From Desulfolinea sp964487745 (GTDB lineage Bacteria > Chloroflexota > Anaerolineae > Anaerolineales > Villigracilaceae), in assembly GCA_964487745.1 (NCBI GenBank), contig CAZASG010000011.1, positions 26,875-90,874 on the forward strand: a stretch of 64,000 nt of DNA, written 5' to 3'. The notes under the pieces were generated by a model. The model was not told the origin of the DNA. It saw only the letters and a list, made by a program, of their open reading frames with translations, and ran no database searches. Made by a program: the position numbers and the translations under genes. The stretch's first letter is position 1; every line of letters starts with the position of its first letter. This document shows positions 42,686 to 50,290 of the stretch, one piece after another.

Positions 42686-43936
42686 TTAGTCATCGTCGCC
42701 TTCATGCTCGCGTCCATCAGGGTGACATTCCATGCAATTTTCGAAATCTGAGATACCTTCTTCGCGATGCTCGCTTGCGACATTACTTGGTGAATGTTCA
42801 TGACATTCATAGCAGGTATAGGTTTGCAGACTTTGCACATGGCAGGTCTGGCATGTGTTATTTCCACTCGATTCATGGTTCATAGGGAAAGTATGTGATT
42901 CATTGTATTGGGCAGGGATCCATGCATTGCTTGTATGGCAGGATGCACAATTTACATCAAATAAGCCAGCATGATATAAAGGTTCTTCGTGGCAGGCCGA
43001 GCATTCCTGAGGTGTGCCCTCATAAACCCCATTCACATGGCATTCTTCACATTCGACATTGGCATGCGCTCCATCAAGAGGGAAATTAGAAAGAGCATGA
43101 TCAAAAATAGCGTCTTCCCAGTCGTTTGGCGTATGGCAGGTATCGCAATTTATACCGAACTCACCGTTGTGCTCATCATCTTTTTCATGGCAGGCAAAAC
43201 ACTCTTGAGGGGTGGCTTGAAGGGCTTGAATTGAATGGTCTCCAAGATGGCATTTTGAGCAAAGTAGCTCAGCATGTTCTCCTTTAAGCGAAAAAACGAA
43301 TACGTTGTGATCGAATTCACCTCCATAAAGATCGACCCCGTTATGACAAGCCAGACATTCTGCACCAAATGTTTCCCTGTGAGCTTGGGTAAAAACAAAA
43401 TCGATTTCCTGATGACATTTTTCGCATGTAAGAATCTCAAAATTAGTGATCTCATCACCATGGCAGTCTGAACAGGAGAAGCGACTACCAGTAGTGGTAG
43501 TTTGATGTGCTCGAAGGGAGAAGCCGACCGCATCGTGAGGAAAGTGATTTAGATCCAATAAAGTTAGACTTGCATTTTCTCCGCGATGATCAGGATGGCA
43601 GTCTTTACAAGTTAGGTACGCATTTTGAGTAAGCAGGACGCTGTGTAAACTTTCAGTCTCCAGGAATTCGTCCTTCACACTGATATGGCAAGATAGACAA
43701 CGATCTTGCATGGTTTCCGTTTCCCAGGGAGAAGTATGACATGCGGCGCAATCACCCTGAAGAGCAGCATGCGAGCCTATATTCCCGAGCGTTTCGCCAT
43801 TGCTTTGCGCACTCAGTTTTCCCGGACTAAATAGTACCCCTCCGCGGATAGCACTGATCCCAAATATCACACCTAATGTTAATATGGCTGTAAAAATACC
43901 TGTCGCTGATAGACAACCAAGTCGCCGTGATTCCAT
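42686..43936 (-). CDS. 15-heme membrane-anchored cytochrome c
   Basis: A 416-residue protein with an N-terminal membrane anchor (TGIFTAILTLGVIFGIS) and fifteen CX2CH sites over about residues 60-410: CAACH, CLSCH, CKDCH, CSDCH, CEKCH, CLACH, CSKCH, CFACH, CDTCH, CEECH, CSACH, CASCH, CQTCH, CYECH and CMECH. Many His residues are spaced to give second axial ligands (HHxxx patterns), as in cytochrome c3-like proteins. It resembles the 18-heme protein in the anchor (LFSPGKLSAQS), CHPDHRG and the last three heme sites, so the two are paralogues. It ends CHPDGREHEGDDD. The head of the minus-strand unit, it is likely periplasmic facing. It probably acts as an electron conduit. Confidence 0.9.
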   Translation of the reverse strand: MESRRLGCLSATGIFTAILTLGVIFGISAIRGGVLFSPGKLSAQSNGETLGNIGSHAALQGDCAACHTSPWETETMQDRCLSCHISVKDEFLETESLHSVLLTQNAYLTCKDCHPDHRGENASLTLLDLNHFPHDAVGFSLRAHQTTTTGSRFSCSDCHGDEITNFEILTCEKCHQEIDFVFTQAHRETFGAECLACHNGVDLYGGEFDHNVFVFSLKGEHAELLCSKCHLGDHSIQALQATPQECFACHEKDDEHNGEFGINCDTCHTPNDWEDAIFDHALSNFPLDGAHANVECEECHVNGVYEGTPQECSACHEEPLYHAGLFDVNCASCHTSNAWIPAQYNESHTFPMNHESSGNNTCQTCHVQSLQTYTCYECHEHSPSNVASEHREEGISDFENCMECHPDGREHEGDDD

Positions 43937-43970
43937 ATGGGTCTCCTATGTTTTAATGCTCAAATACGTA

Positions 43971-44789
43971 TTAGCGTAACAAAGTTGCGTAATAGATTGC
44001 AGCAATGATATGGACAAAGGCTGCTGTGAAAAGCGAGATACCAATAGGGATATGAACTGCGTGCCAAAGAGAAAGCAATCGTCTGGCTATGGCAAGCGAA
44101 GCTACCTGGCGGCGCAACACACGACGCTGGCGGGTCATTTTTTCTAGCTGAGTTAGTTGTGCCCGCACAGTTGCATCCATACGTCGTTTTTGACGCCGCC
44201 ATTGCCTGCGATGTCTCCACTCGACGAATGAGTGTCCAAAAATTGCGGAGAAAGCTGTTTGTTTATTTCGATCAACAGCGATCAAATGTCTTGGCAAGGA
44301 ACCCACAGTAGCCACGCGTGCATCGAGCCAGCGTTGCAATTCCATTTCGCTGCTTGCGATCTGTTGCTCAAGCTCAGTAGAGGCAATTTCCACACCATCC
44401 GCTGTGCGGGGAATAGCCGTGTAAATATAGCGCCCGATGAACCCACTGGCAACAATGATCAGTGTCAGCAGCATCACGATCCCTGCCAGACCGTTGAATT
44501 TCCAGGATGAATGTAGCAAGACCATGTAAGGTCCCACCAGTCCTGTAAAAATATGGAACTTGAGCCAGAAAGACATGCGTCCCCAACGGGCGTTTCGAGT
44601 TCGTTTTCGTAACGTGTAAAGCGTTTCTGTCATAAGCATAAGAAGAAATCCAGCGATGCCAAGAGAATGTCCGAAAAACTCACCTGCTGCTGGAATCGAC
44701 CCAGAACTGATCACAACAAAAATATATGCCAGTGTGATAAAAAGAATAGCAAAAAACGATAGCCAAAGCTCTCCATTACCCGATTTCAT
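43971..44789 (-). CDS. cytochrome-b-like membrane protein
   Basis: A 272-residue protein with about five membrane helices. Helix 1 lies near 8-28, helix 2 contains GHSLGIAGFLLML, helix 3 KFHIFTGLVGPYMVLLH, helix 4 GLAGIVMLLTLIIVASGF, and the last helix WHAVHIPIGISLFTAAFVHII. The helix-embedded His pairs (His in helix 2 and helix 3, and two in the last) would suit bis-His heme b ligation as in cytochrome b561-type or ferric reductase-like proteins. A basic coiled region (WRRQKRRMD) sits on the cytoplasmic side. The ATG at 44789 overlaps the FAD oxidoreductase stop by 14 bases. It likely carries electrons across the membrane from the FAD/ferredoxin module; that is inference. Confidence 0.75.
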   Translation of the reverse strand: MKSGNGELWLSFFAILFITLAYIFVVISSGSIPAAGEFFGHSLGIAGFLLMLMTETLYTLRKRTRNARWGRMSFWLKFHIFTGLVGPYMVLLHSSWKFNGLAGIVMLLTLIIVASGFIGRYIYTAIPRTADGVEIASTELEQQIASSEMELQRWLDARVATVGSLPRHLIAVDRNKQTAFSAIFGHSFVEWRHRRQWRRQKRRMDATVRAQLTQLEKMTRQRRVLRRQVASLAIARRLLSLWHAVHIPIGISLFTAAFVHIIAAIYYATLLR

Positions 44790-46095
44790 TTTGTGCCCTC
44801 CACTCGATCCAAAAATTAGCCACAATATCTGCAACTGGTGCTTTTGGTTGCAGTAGTTGATCTTTTACTGTTCTAATATCCACTCGTTGAGAAACGAGAT
44901 GGCGTAATGGTTGCGAAAGGGTTTGGTCACCCATGACAATTGCGCCCAAAATTCTTTTTTCACCTAAGAGCAATCGTAAACGGTTGACATCGAAACTCTG
45001 CTGGCAGGCAATTGCATCCGGAAGTTGCCGCCAAGTTTCGCTATCCCCACGTGCGATCCCATCCAGGTCATGATCCGCGCCAGCACCGACTGTGCCGATG
45101 ATCGTTGTCGTCAGTCCTGCAAGACGAGTAACGTTAAAGGGAACTCCTCTCAGATATGGAGTAGATTCGCCGAGCATATTAAGACCTGTGGTACGCCCCT
45201 GAATTCGAGCTGGTCCCCATAAAGAATCGATGACATAGGTCTCGGAATAGGGATCGTAAACCTGTGCTACATCACCTGCTGCAAAAATATCAGGGATGCT
45301 GCTCTCCATATATTCATCCACTAAAATGCCGCGCTCGGTTTTGATACCGATATTCTCCGCAATTTCCGTACGAGGACGAATGCCGATCGCGTAAGCAACA
45401 ATATTGCATTTGATCTCACGCCCATCTTTGGTGCGTACACCGATTACTTTGCCGCGTTTCCCAAGAATCTCTTGCGCTTCCGTGTGGTAATGGATCTTAA
45501 CACCCTCCTCCTGTAAGCGCTCTTCGATAATGCGTGACTCTGTTTCGTCAAGAACATTGCCCCAATAACGATCACCACGCAGGAAATAATGTGTTTTTAC
45601 ACCATTTGCCAAAAGCCCCTCAACAATTTCAAGAGCCGTAATACCGCCACCGATCACAACAGCTGCACGTGCTTTTCGGCTGAGTTTATGGATTTTCTGG
45701 GCATCTTCGTAATTATCCAGTTTGACGATGCCTTGAATATCTTTCGTGCGGGGCAATGATGGTTGCGCAGCACTTGCACCTGTTGCTATGAGGAGGCGGT
45801 CATAAGCTAACTCTTTCCCGTTGTGAAGGGTAACAGTATGTTTATTAGGGGTAATACTGATAACGCGAGCATGATGTTTTTCGAGATGTAAGCGCTGAAG
45901 ATCATCCTTTGTAAACGGGAATAATTGCTTCTTCGGGATTTCGTTTGTTAGATAATACGCAAGCCCGGGGCGAGAGTAGAATCCGGCAGCTTCATCTCCG
46001 ATGAGTGTGATCCTGGCTTGTGAGGAACGGCTGCGAATAGTTTCCGCAGCAGATATCCCCGCAGCACCTGTGCCGATGATGATGTAACGATGCAT
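44776..46095 (-). CDS. FAD-dependent pyridine nucleotide oxidoreductase
   Basis: A 439-residue class of flavoprotein with the FAD motif GTGAAGISAAETIR, DRLLIATGA, the NAD(P) site VVIGGGITALEIVEGL, and IFAAGDVAQ for FAD. The layout, including GFYSRPGLAYYLTNEIP, matches NADH rubredoxin/ferredoxin reductase and the N-terminal reductase domain of nitrite reductase. It should pass electrons between NAD(P)H and the ferredoxin encoded immediately upstream. Ferredoxin, reductase and cytochrome-b-like gene are packed without gaps, so they form one operon. The last 60 residues (GEKRILGAIVMGD to the end) are a small extra domain. Confidence 0.88.
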   Translation of the reverse strand: MHRYIIIGTGAAGISAAETIRSRSSQARITLIGDEAAGFYSRPGLAYYLTNEIPKKQLFPFTKDDLQRLHLEKHHARVISITPNKHTVTLHNGKELAYDRLLIATGASAAQPSLPRTKDIQGIVKLDNYEDAQKIHKLSRKARAAVVIGGGITALEIVEGLLANGVKTHYFLRGDRYWGNVLDETESRIIEERLQEEGVKIHYHTEAQEILGKRGKVIGVRTKDGREIKCNIVAYAIGIRPRTEIAENIGIKTERGILVDEYMESSIPDIFAAGDVAQVYDPYSETYVIDSLWGPARIQGRTTGLNMLGESTPYLRGVPFNVTRLAGLTTTIIGTVGAGADHDLDGIARGDSETWRQLPDAIACQQSFDVNRLRLLLGEKRILGAIVMGDQTLSQPLRHLVSQRVDIRTVKDQLLQPKAPVADIVANFWIEWRAQNEIG

Positions 46096-46379
46096 TACTT
46101 ATCTTCCCCCATCTTCAGTTTGTTTGGGTCAAAAATATTTGTGCGCTCGAACTGTAGCACTCCACGAGGGCAACGATTTACGCATTCGCCACATGTGAGA
46201 CAGTGGTTTTCTTTGACAGGTTCCCCTGTCCATGCATGCTTGCGTACATCAATGCCAATTGGGCAATTATAGGAGCAGATTCCACACTGTACGCACCGTG
46301 TAGAATCTGGCACGACATATCCTGCAACCAGTGCCTGTCGACGCGTATTTTCTTTTTTGAAGTAACTTTCTAAGGACAT
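46095..46379 (-). CDS. 2[4Fe-4S] ferredoxin-type protein
   Basis: A 94-residue soluble protein with two clusters, CVQCGICSYNCP and CLTCGECVNRCP, the standard CxxCxxCxxxCP pairs. The arrangement, with PIGIDVRKHAWTGEP between, resembles the C-terminal ferredoxin part of Hdr- or GltD-like systems. It overlaps or touches the FAD oxidoreductase start, so it should pass electrons to it or to the cytochrome-b-like protein. The ATG at 46379 is preferred to a TTG nine codons upstream. Confidence 0.88.
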   Translation of the reverse strand: MSLESYFKKENTRRQALVAGYVVPDSTRCVQCGICSYNCPIGIDVRKHAWTGEPVKENHCLTCGECVNRCPRGVLQFERTNIFDPNKLKMGEDK

Positions 46380-46400
46380 AAAGATTCTCTCTATAAATTC

Positions 46401-46436
46401 AATCAAGGCACGAAAAAACTCTTTCGCGCCTTGATT
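46401..46436 (-). terminator. hairpin between multiheme and ferredoxin genes
   Basis: AATCAAGGC and GCCTTGATT pair around CGAAA/TTTCG extending the stem. It lies between the 11-heme gene and the ferredoxin gene. No U tract follows on the minus strand, so read-through is possible. Confidence 0.5.
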
Positions 46437-46510
46437 TTACCTAAACATGTTCTGTTTCAGTAAGAAAACACTTTTCTTTACTGAAGTTTTAATGAAGGTG
46501 ATTTTCCCCT

Positions 46511-47863
46511 TTAATCGTCATCCTCATCTTCTTCATCCTTCTCATCTTCTTCGTCTTTTTCATCACGTTCGTCTTCCTCATCTTCACCGTCTTCGCCTTC
46601 AGCATCATCCCAACTATTTGTGTTATGGCAATCGGAGCATTGCTGAGATGTGTGACCGCTATGACAAGCCGCACAATTAGCGCCAGCAGTGTGGAATGCG
46701 ACACCCGACCAAGTGGATGTAGAGTGACATTGGGAACATTGTCCGCCATAATGACCTGAAGGACGACTATGGCATGCCTGACAGTCAGCCCCAGCGGTGT
46801 GGAAGGTCGCGCCCGTCCAAGTAGACGTGGAATGACACTGTGAGCATTGTCCACCATAATGGCCTGCTGGGCGGCTATGGCACGCCTGACAATCGGCTCC
46901 GGCAACATGAACAGCAGCTCCCTGCCAGGTTGATGTTGAATGACACTGTGAACATTGCCCATTGTAATGATTTACAGGCATATCGTTGCTATGGCAAGCT
47001 TGGCAATCTTTAGCCCCTGCCAGGACGTGATCGAAGGTTACATCATGCCAGGAAGTTGGTGAGTGACAGGCGGTACAAGCACCGGAAAAGTGAGTGGCTG
47101 GCTTTGCATCAGTATGACAGCCTTCACAAGTTGTAGGCGTACCAACATACTGCTCTGTGGTATGACAACTTTCACAACCGATCAGGGCATGAGCGCCGAC
47201 CAATGGAAAAAAATCATGTTGTGCGCCAGGGCTATTGCTCGGGAAAGGGACGGCTTGCCCTTCGCCACTGATTTGGTTTTGAGCACGATCTTTTTCAACA
47301 AAATCGGGAACAGAAACTTTGCTTGTCAATGCGATGCCCAGATTTCCGTCGTCGCCAACAAGCATAGCAAAATTGCTTGATACTGTGTCTGGATTTATAA
47401 CCAAATTTTGCAGGCTATTAATTTTTGCATTGAAAACTTCAAAAACAACAGGATGCTCAGAAGGGACTACTGTTAGTAATGCCGTACTTTCCCTGATCTG
47501 CGAGATAAGCTGGGCCAAACTTACCCGTAAGTTTTGGAGATCTGCTGCTTCTGTGGCCGCAATAGCCAATGCACTTTGGTCTAATGCCTGGTTGAGATAA
47601 TAGATAGCAACTATTTCATTATCACTTCCTGCAACCTTTCGCAAATCTGATGCACGACGCTGTGCAATTGAAATAAAGTGCTGGGCTTGCCCCAAGTCAG
47701 TGGAAATGAGTTGTCCCTGACTTTGTTCGGCGAAATATTGCCAGGGGAAAAGTGGATTCCCGGGTTGAAGCGGTCCAGCCGCAGCCAAAGCAGCTGTAGC
47801 CCCTGCTCCAGTTGCGAAAAACAAAATAGTGATCGCGGTTATGCCAAGAATAAATCGTCGCAT
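46511..47863 (-). CDS. 11-heme repeat cytochrome c with acidic tail
   Basis: A 450-residue exported protein. The N-terminal signal (FILGITAITILFFATGAG) is followed by a helical DUF5667-like domain (PGNPLFPWQYFAEQ, LGQAQHFISIAQRR, AIYYLNQALDQSA). From about residue 225 there are eleven CX2CH sites. Three consecutive units of 38, 36 and 36 residues repeat CQACH and CSQCHSTSTW with GHYGGQ between. A low-complexity tail of about 30 Asp/Glu residues with a few Lys and Arg ends the protein. The acidic tail could bind cations, minerals or a partner. The start has AAGGTTATTATG-type spacing. It precedes the ferredoxin operon. Confidence 0.88.
   Translation of the reverse strand: MRRFILGITAITILFFATGAGATAALAAAGPLQPGNPLFPWQYFAEQSQGQLISTDLGQAQHFISIAQRRASDLRKVAGSDNEIVAIYYLNQALDQSALAIAATEAADLQNLRVSLAQLISQIRESTALLTVVPSEHPVVFEVFNAKINSLQNLVINPDTVSSNFAMLVGDDGNLGIALTSKVSVPDFVEKDRAQNQISGEGQAVPFPSNSPGAQHDFFPLVGAHALIGCESCHTTEQYVGTPTTCEGCHTDAKPATHFSGACTACHSPTSWHDVTFDHVLAGAKDCQACHSNDMPVNHYNGQCSQCHSTSTWQGAAVHVAGADCQACHSRPAGHYGGQCSQCHSTSTWTGATFHTAGADCQACHSRPSGHYGGQCSQCHSTSTWSGVAFHTAGANCAACHSGHTSQQCSDCHNTNSWDDAEGEDGEDEEDERDEKDEEDEKDEEDEDDD
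46679..47008 (-). repeat. tandem repeats coding for heme units
   Basis: Three consecutive units of 114, 108 and 108 bases encode DCQACHS-(x)-QCSQCHSTSTW-(x)-AGA. The second and third are nearly identical in protein sequence, and a shorter fourth partial unit follows. It is an in-gene duplication, not CRISPR. Confidence 0.8.
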
Positions 47864-47933
47864 AATAACCTTCCTTATTTTTTGAGTCCCGTTTATTTCT
47901 TTAATGGTCGTTTAATCTTTAAAAAAGTTACGG

Positions 47934-49403
47934 TTAGTTGCTTCCTTTTTTGCTTTCGTCAACTCTTCCATCAGAGTGGCATTGGAAGCAATTTTGTAAC
48001 TCTTCAACCGTTACGCCTGTCTGGATATGTTCTAATTCAATAGAATTCTTTTCATGATCATGACAACCATAACAAGTGTATTCCGTGTATTTATCTAGGT
48101 GACATGTTGTGCAGTTAGCTGGATCCGCCCCTCCATGTTCTAGTGGGAAATCATGATGTGTCATTGATGCAGGCGCCCAAGCTTCTTCAGTATGGCAGTT
48201 TTGACAGCGTAACCCAAACCATCCAACATGAATGAGAGGCTCTGCATGACATTGCGAACAAGCTTTTGGGGTACTTTGAAATACACGATTAACATGGCAG
48301 GTATCACATGATGTTATTGCATGTTTTCCCCGTAAGGGGAAAATATTATTGTGCTCAAAATTGCTATAGCGATCAACACCATCATGGCAGGCTAAACAGT
48401 TATTACCAAAGACACTTTGATGTTGAGTAAGAAAGTCACGATCGTGGTTACCGTGGCAGTTTACACAAGTCTGCACGTTGAAATTACTCAGATCAGTTTG
48501 ATGGCAACTAGCACAGCCTAATAACGATCCCTCATAATCTTGCTGATGAAGTATGAGACTGAATCCGGTTTGTATGGCATGCTCAAATGGTTGGTTGTCT
48601 AGTAATGCAGGAGCCCAACCTGCTTCTGAATGACAAACATCACAAGATTCTAAAAATAAACCAAAATGCATTGATGGTTCCATATGGCAACTTTCACAAT
48701 CTGTGGGAGTTGCTTCAAATCGACCATTTGTATGGCACCCGGCACAATTTGCATCAAGATGCAACCCCTGTAAAGAAAAGCTTGTTTGTCCATGATCAAA
48801 ACGAGCCATTGTATCGATACCATCATGGCAAGCCAAGCAATCATTACCAAAATTGCCTACATGTTTCTGGACAAATCCAATATCATGTGAAGCATGACAT
48901 CTTTCGCAAGTTTGGTTATTGGCATCAAATTCGGGCGAAATATGACACTCAGAACAAACCAGTGGTGTGGCATCGTAAGTAACTTGGTGGCGGAGCAAAC
49001 GAAAATCTGTAATATCATGATCGAAAAATGCTAATGCTGCTTGCGATGGGTCGAAATCTCTACCTCGATGGTCAGGATGACATTTCTCACAAGCTAAAAT
49101 ATCGTCCAGTTTCCCGTGTACATCATCCTGATTATTAATTTGTTCAGTAATATTTGTGTGGCACTCCGTACACAAAAAAGCTTGTCGTGTCTCCAGAGAT
49201 TGATGACAGCGACTACATTCCTTTTCAAACTCTGCATGAGAGCGAAAACCTTGTAATTCAACCCCGGGTTTACTTTTAGCGCTTAATTGCCCAGGATTAA
49301 AAAGTAAGCCTCTCTGCTGCCAACCCCAAAATCCCATTAGTGCAAGCAAAAGAAATGTGACAAAACGACTTATTAGAACGGCGTATGAATTAGATTTATC
49401 CAT
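47934..49403 (-). CDS. 18-heme membrane-anchored cytochrome c
   Basis: An exported 489-residue protein with an N-terminal membrane anchor (ISRFVTFLLLALMGFWGW) and eighteen CX2CH sites: CSRCH, CTECH, CEKCH, CSECH, CERCH, CLACH, CAGCH, CESCH, CDVCH, CASCH, CVNCH, CLACH, CDTCH, CSQCH, CQNCH, CTTCH, CYGCH and CFQCH. Two halves share NxCLACHDG and a DF/H repeat. It resembles the 15-heme protein at the start (LLFNPGQLSAKS) and in CHPDHRG and the last three sites. The ATG at 49403 is chosen; another in frame lies at 49421 and neither has a strong ribosome site. It is divergent from a two-component system. Probable electron conduit. Confidence 0.88.
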   Translation of the reverse strand: MDKSNSYAVLISRFVTFLLLALMGFWGWQQRGLLFNPGQLSAKSKPGVELQGFRSHAEFEKECSRCHQSLETRQAFLCTECHTNITEQINNQDDVHGKLDDILACEKCHPDHRGRDFDPSQAALAFFDHDITDFRLLRHQVTYDATPLVCSECHISPEFDANNQTCERCHASHDIGFVQKHVGNFGNDCLACHDGIDTMARFDHGQTSFSLQGLHLDANCAGCHTNGRFEATPTDCESCHMEPSMHFGLFLESCDVCHSEAGWAPALLDNQPFEHAIQTGFSLILHQQDYEGSLLGCASCHQTDLSNFNVQTCVNCHGNHDRDFLTQHQSVFGNNCLACHDGVDRYSNFEHNNIFPLRGKHAITSCDTCHVNRVFQSTPKACSQCHAEPLIHVGWFGLRCQNCHTEEAWAPASMTHHDFPLEHGGADPANCTTCHLDKYTEYTCYGCHDHEKNSIELEHIQTGVTVEELQNCFQCHSDGRVDESKKGSN

Positions 49404-49488
49404 AGATATTTTTAACAACATGCGAAATTGTTTGATAGTTTAGTCGTGCTAAATGAGCAGGCAGTTAACATAACTACATGAGAAGTTT

Positions 49489-49510
49489 AAGGTTTGGTTA
49501 AGTAAACCTT
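49489..49510. promoter_or_regulatory. operator-like palindrome in divergent region
   Basis: AAGGTTT and AAACCTT are perfect seven-base arms with eight bases between, in the divergent gap between the 18-heme gene and the two-component system. The regulator may bind here. A TATAAT at 49553-49558 is a likely -10 box for the regulator, and a small AATCGC/GCGATT hairpin precedes its ribosome site. Confidence 0.45.
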
Positions 49511-49594
49511 ACAAATCTTTAGTATTCTTCAGTTCATAGGCATCGCCCCCAGTATAATGAGGAAAATCGCGCTTGCGATTGGAAGGAGCTAATA

Positions 49595-50290
49595 TTGCCA
49601 CGTATTCTGATTGTAGATGATGAGCGTCTTATCGTAGATTCTCTTACTTATAGCCTCCGTCAAGAAGGTTTCGATGTTGAATCGGTTGAGGATGGGATAT
49701 CAGCATTGGAAGCCGTCAAAAAATCATCTCCTGAAATTATTGTTTTGGATGTGATGTTGCCGGGAATGAACGGAATAGAAGTTTGCCGTCAGTTGCGTAC
49801 CTTTAGCTCGGTACCCGTTATCATGTTGACCGCTCGCAGCGATGAAATTGATCGCATTTTAGGACTGGAGATCGGTGCCGATGACTATCTCGTTAAACCC
49901 TTTTCCTTTCGTGAATTGCTGGCTAGAATCCATGCCCTTTTGCGGCGCGTTGCATTGGACCAAAAAGTTGATACCTCGCAACCAATTGTGGTTGGTCCTT
50001 TGCAGTTAGATGTCATGGCCCGGCGAGTCTTTTTAAATGGCAAAGAAGTACAAGTTTCCGCACGAGAATTTGATTTGTTACTAACACTAATGACCAATGT
50101 TGGACAGGCTATGAGTAGAGAAAATCTTCTGAATAAAATTTGGGGTGCCGATTGGGTGGGTGATACTCGCACGCTGGATGTCCATATTCGTTGGTTGCGT
50201 CTCAAAATTGAAGATGATCCAGCCAGTCCCCGTTTTATTCAAACTGTGCGAGGATATGGTTATCGCTTTGCAGGACCAGAGGAGCTATAA
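49595..50290 (+). CDS. OmpR/PhoB-family response regulator
   Basis: A 231-residue regulator. Residues 1-120 are a receiver domain with acidic pair Asp8/Asp9, phosphorylation site Asp52 (IVLDVMLPG) and VMLTARS and LVKPF; a winged-helix domain follows (VFLNGKEVQVSAREFDLLL, VHIRWLRLKIEDDP, VRGYGYRF). It starts at TTG with GGAAGGAGC upstream. The sensor kinase gene starts directly after its stop codon. It is divergent from the 18-heme gene, so it is a likely regulator of the multiheme genes; that is inference. Confidence 0.93.
   Translation: MPRILIVDDERLIVDSLTYSLRQEGFDVESVEDGISALEAVKKSSPEIIVLDVMLPGMNGIEVCRQLRTFSSVPVIMLTARSDEIDRILGLEIGADDYLVKPFSFRELLARIHALLRRVALDQKVDTSQPIVVGPLQLDVMARRVFLNGKEVQVSAREFDLLLTLMTNVGQAMSRENLLNKIWGADWVGDTRTLDVHIRWLRLKIEDDPASPRFIQTVRGYGYRFAGPEEL

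Noticed and set aside
46679..47008. Regular repeats suggesting a CRISPR array
   Set aside because: The units are in frame with a heme protein, encode CxxCH sites and have no variable spacers between short identical repeats.
47934..49421. Start of the 18-heme protein at 49421 instead of 49403
   Set aside because: Neither start has a strong ribosome site; the ATG at 49403 puts the charged residues closer to the helix, but the choice is weak.
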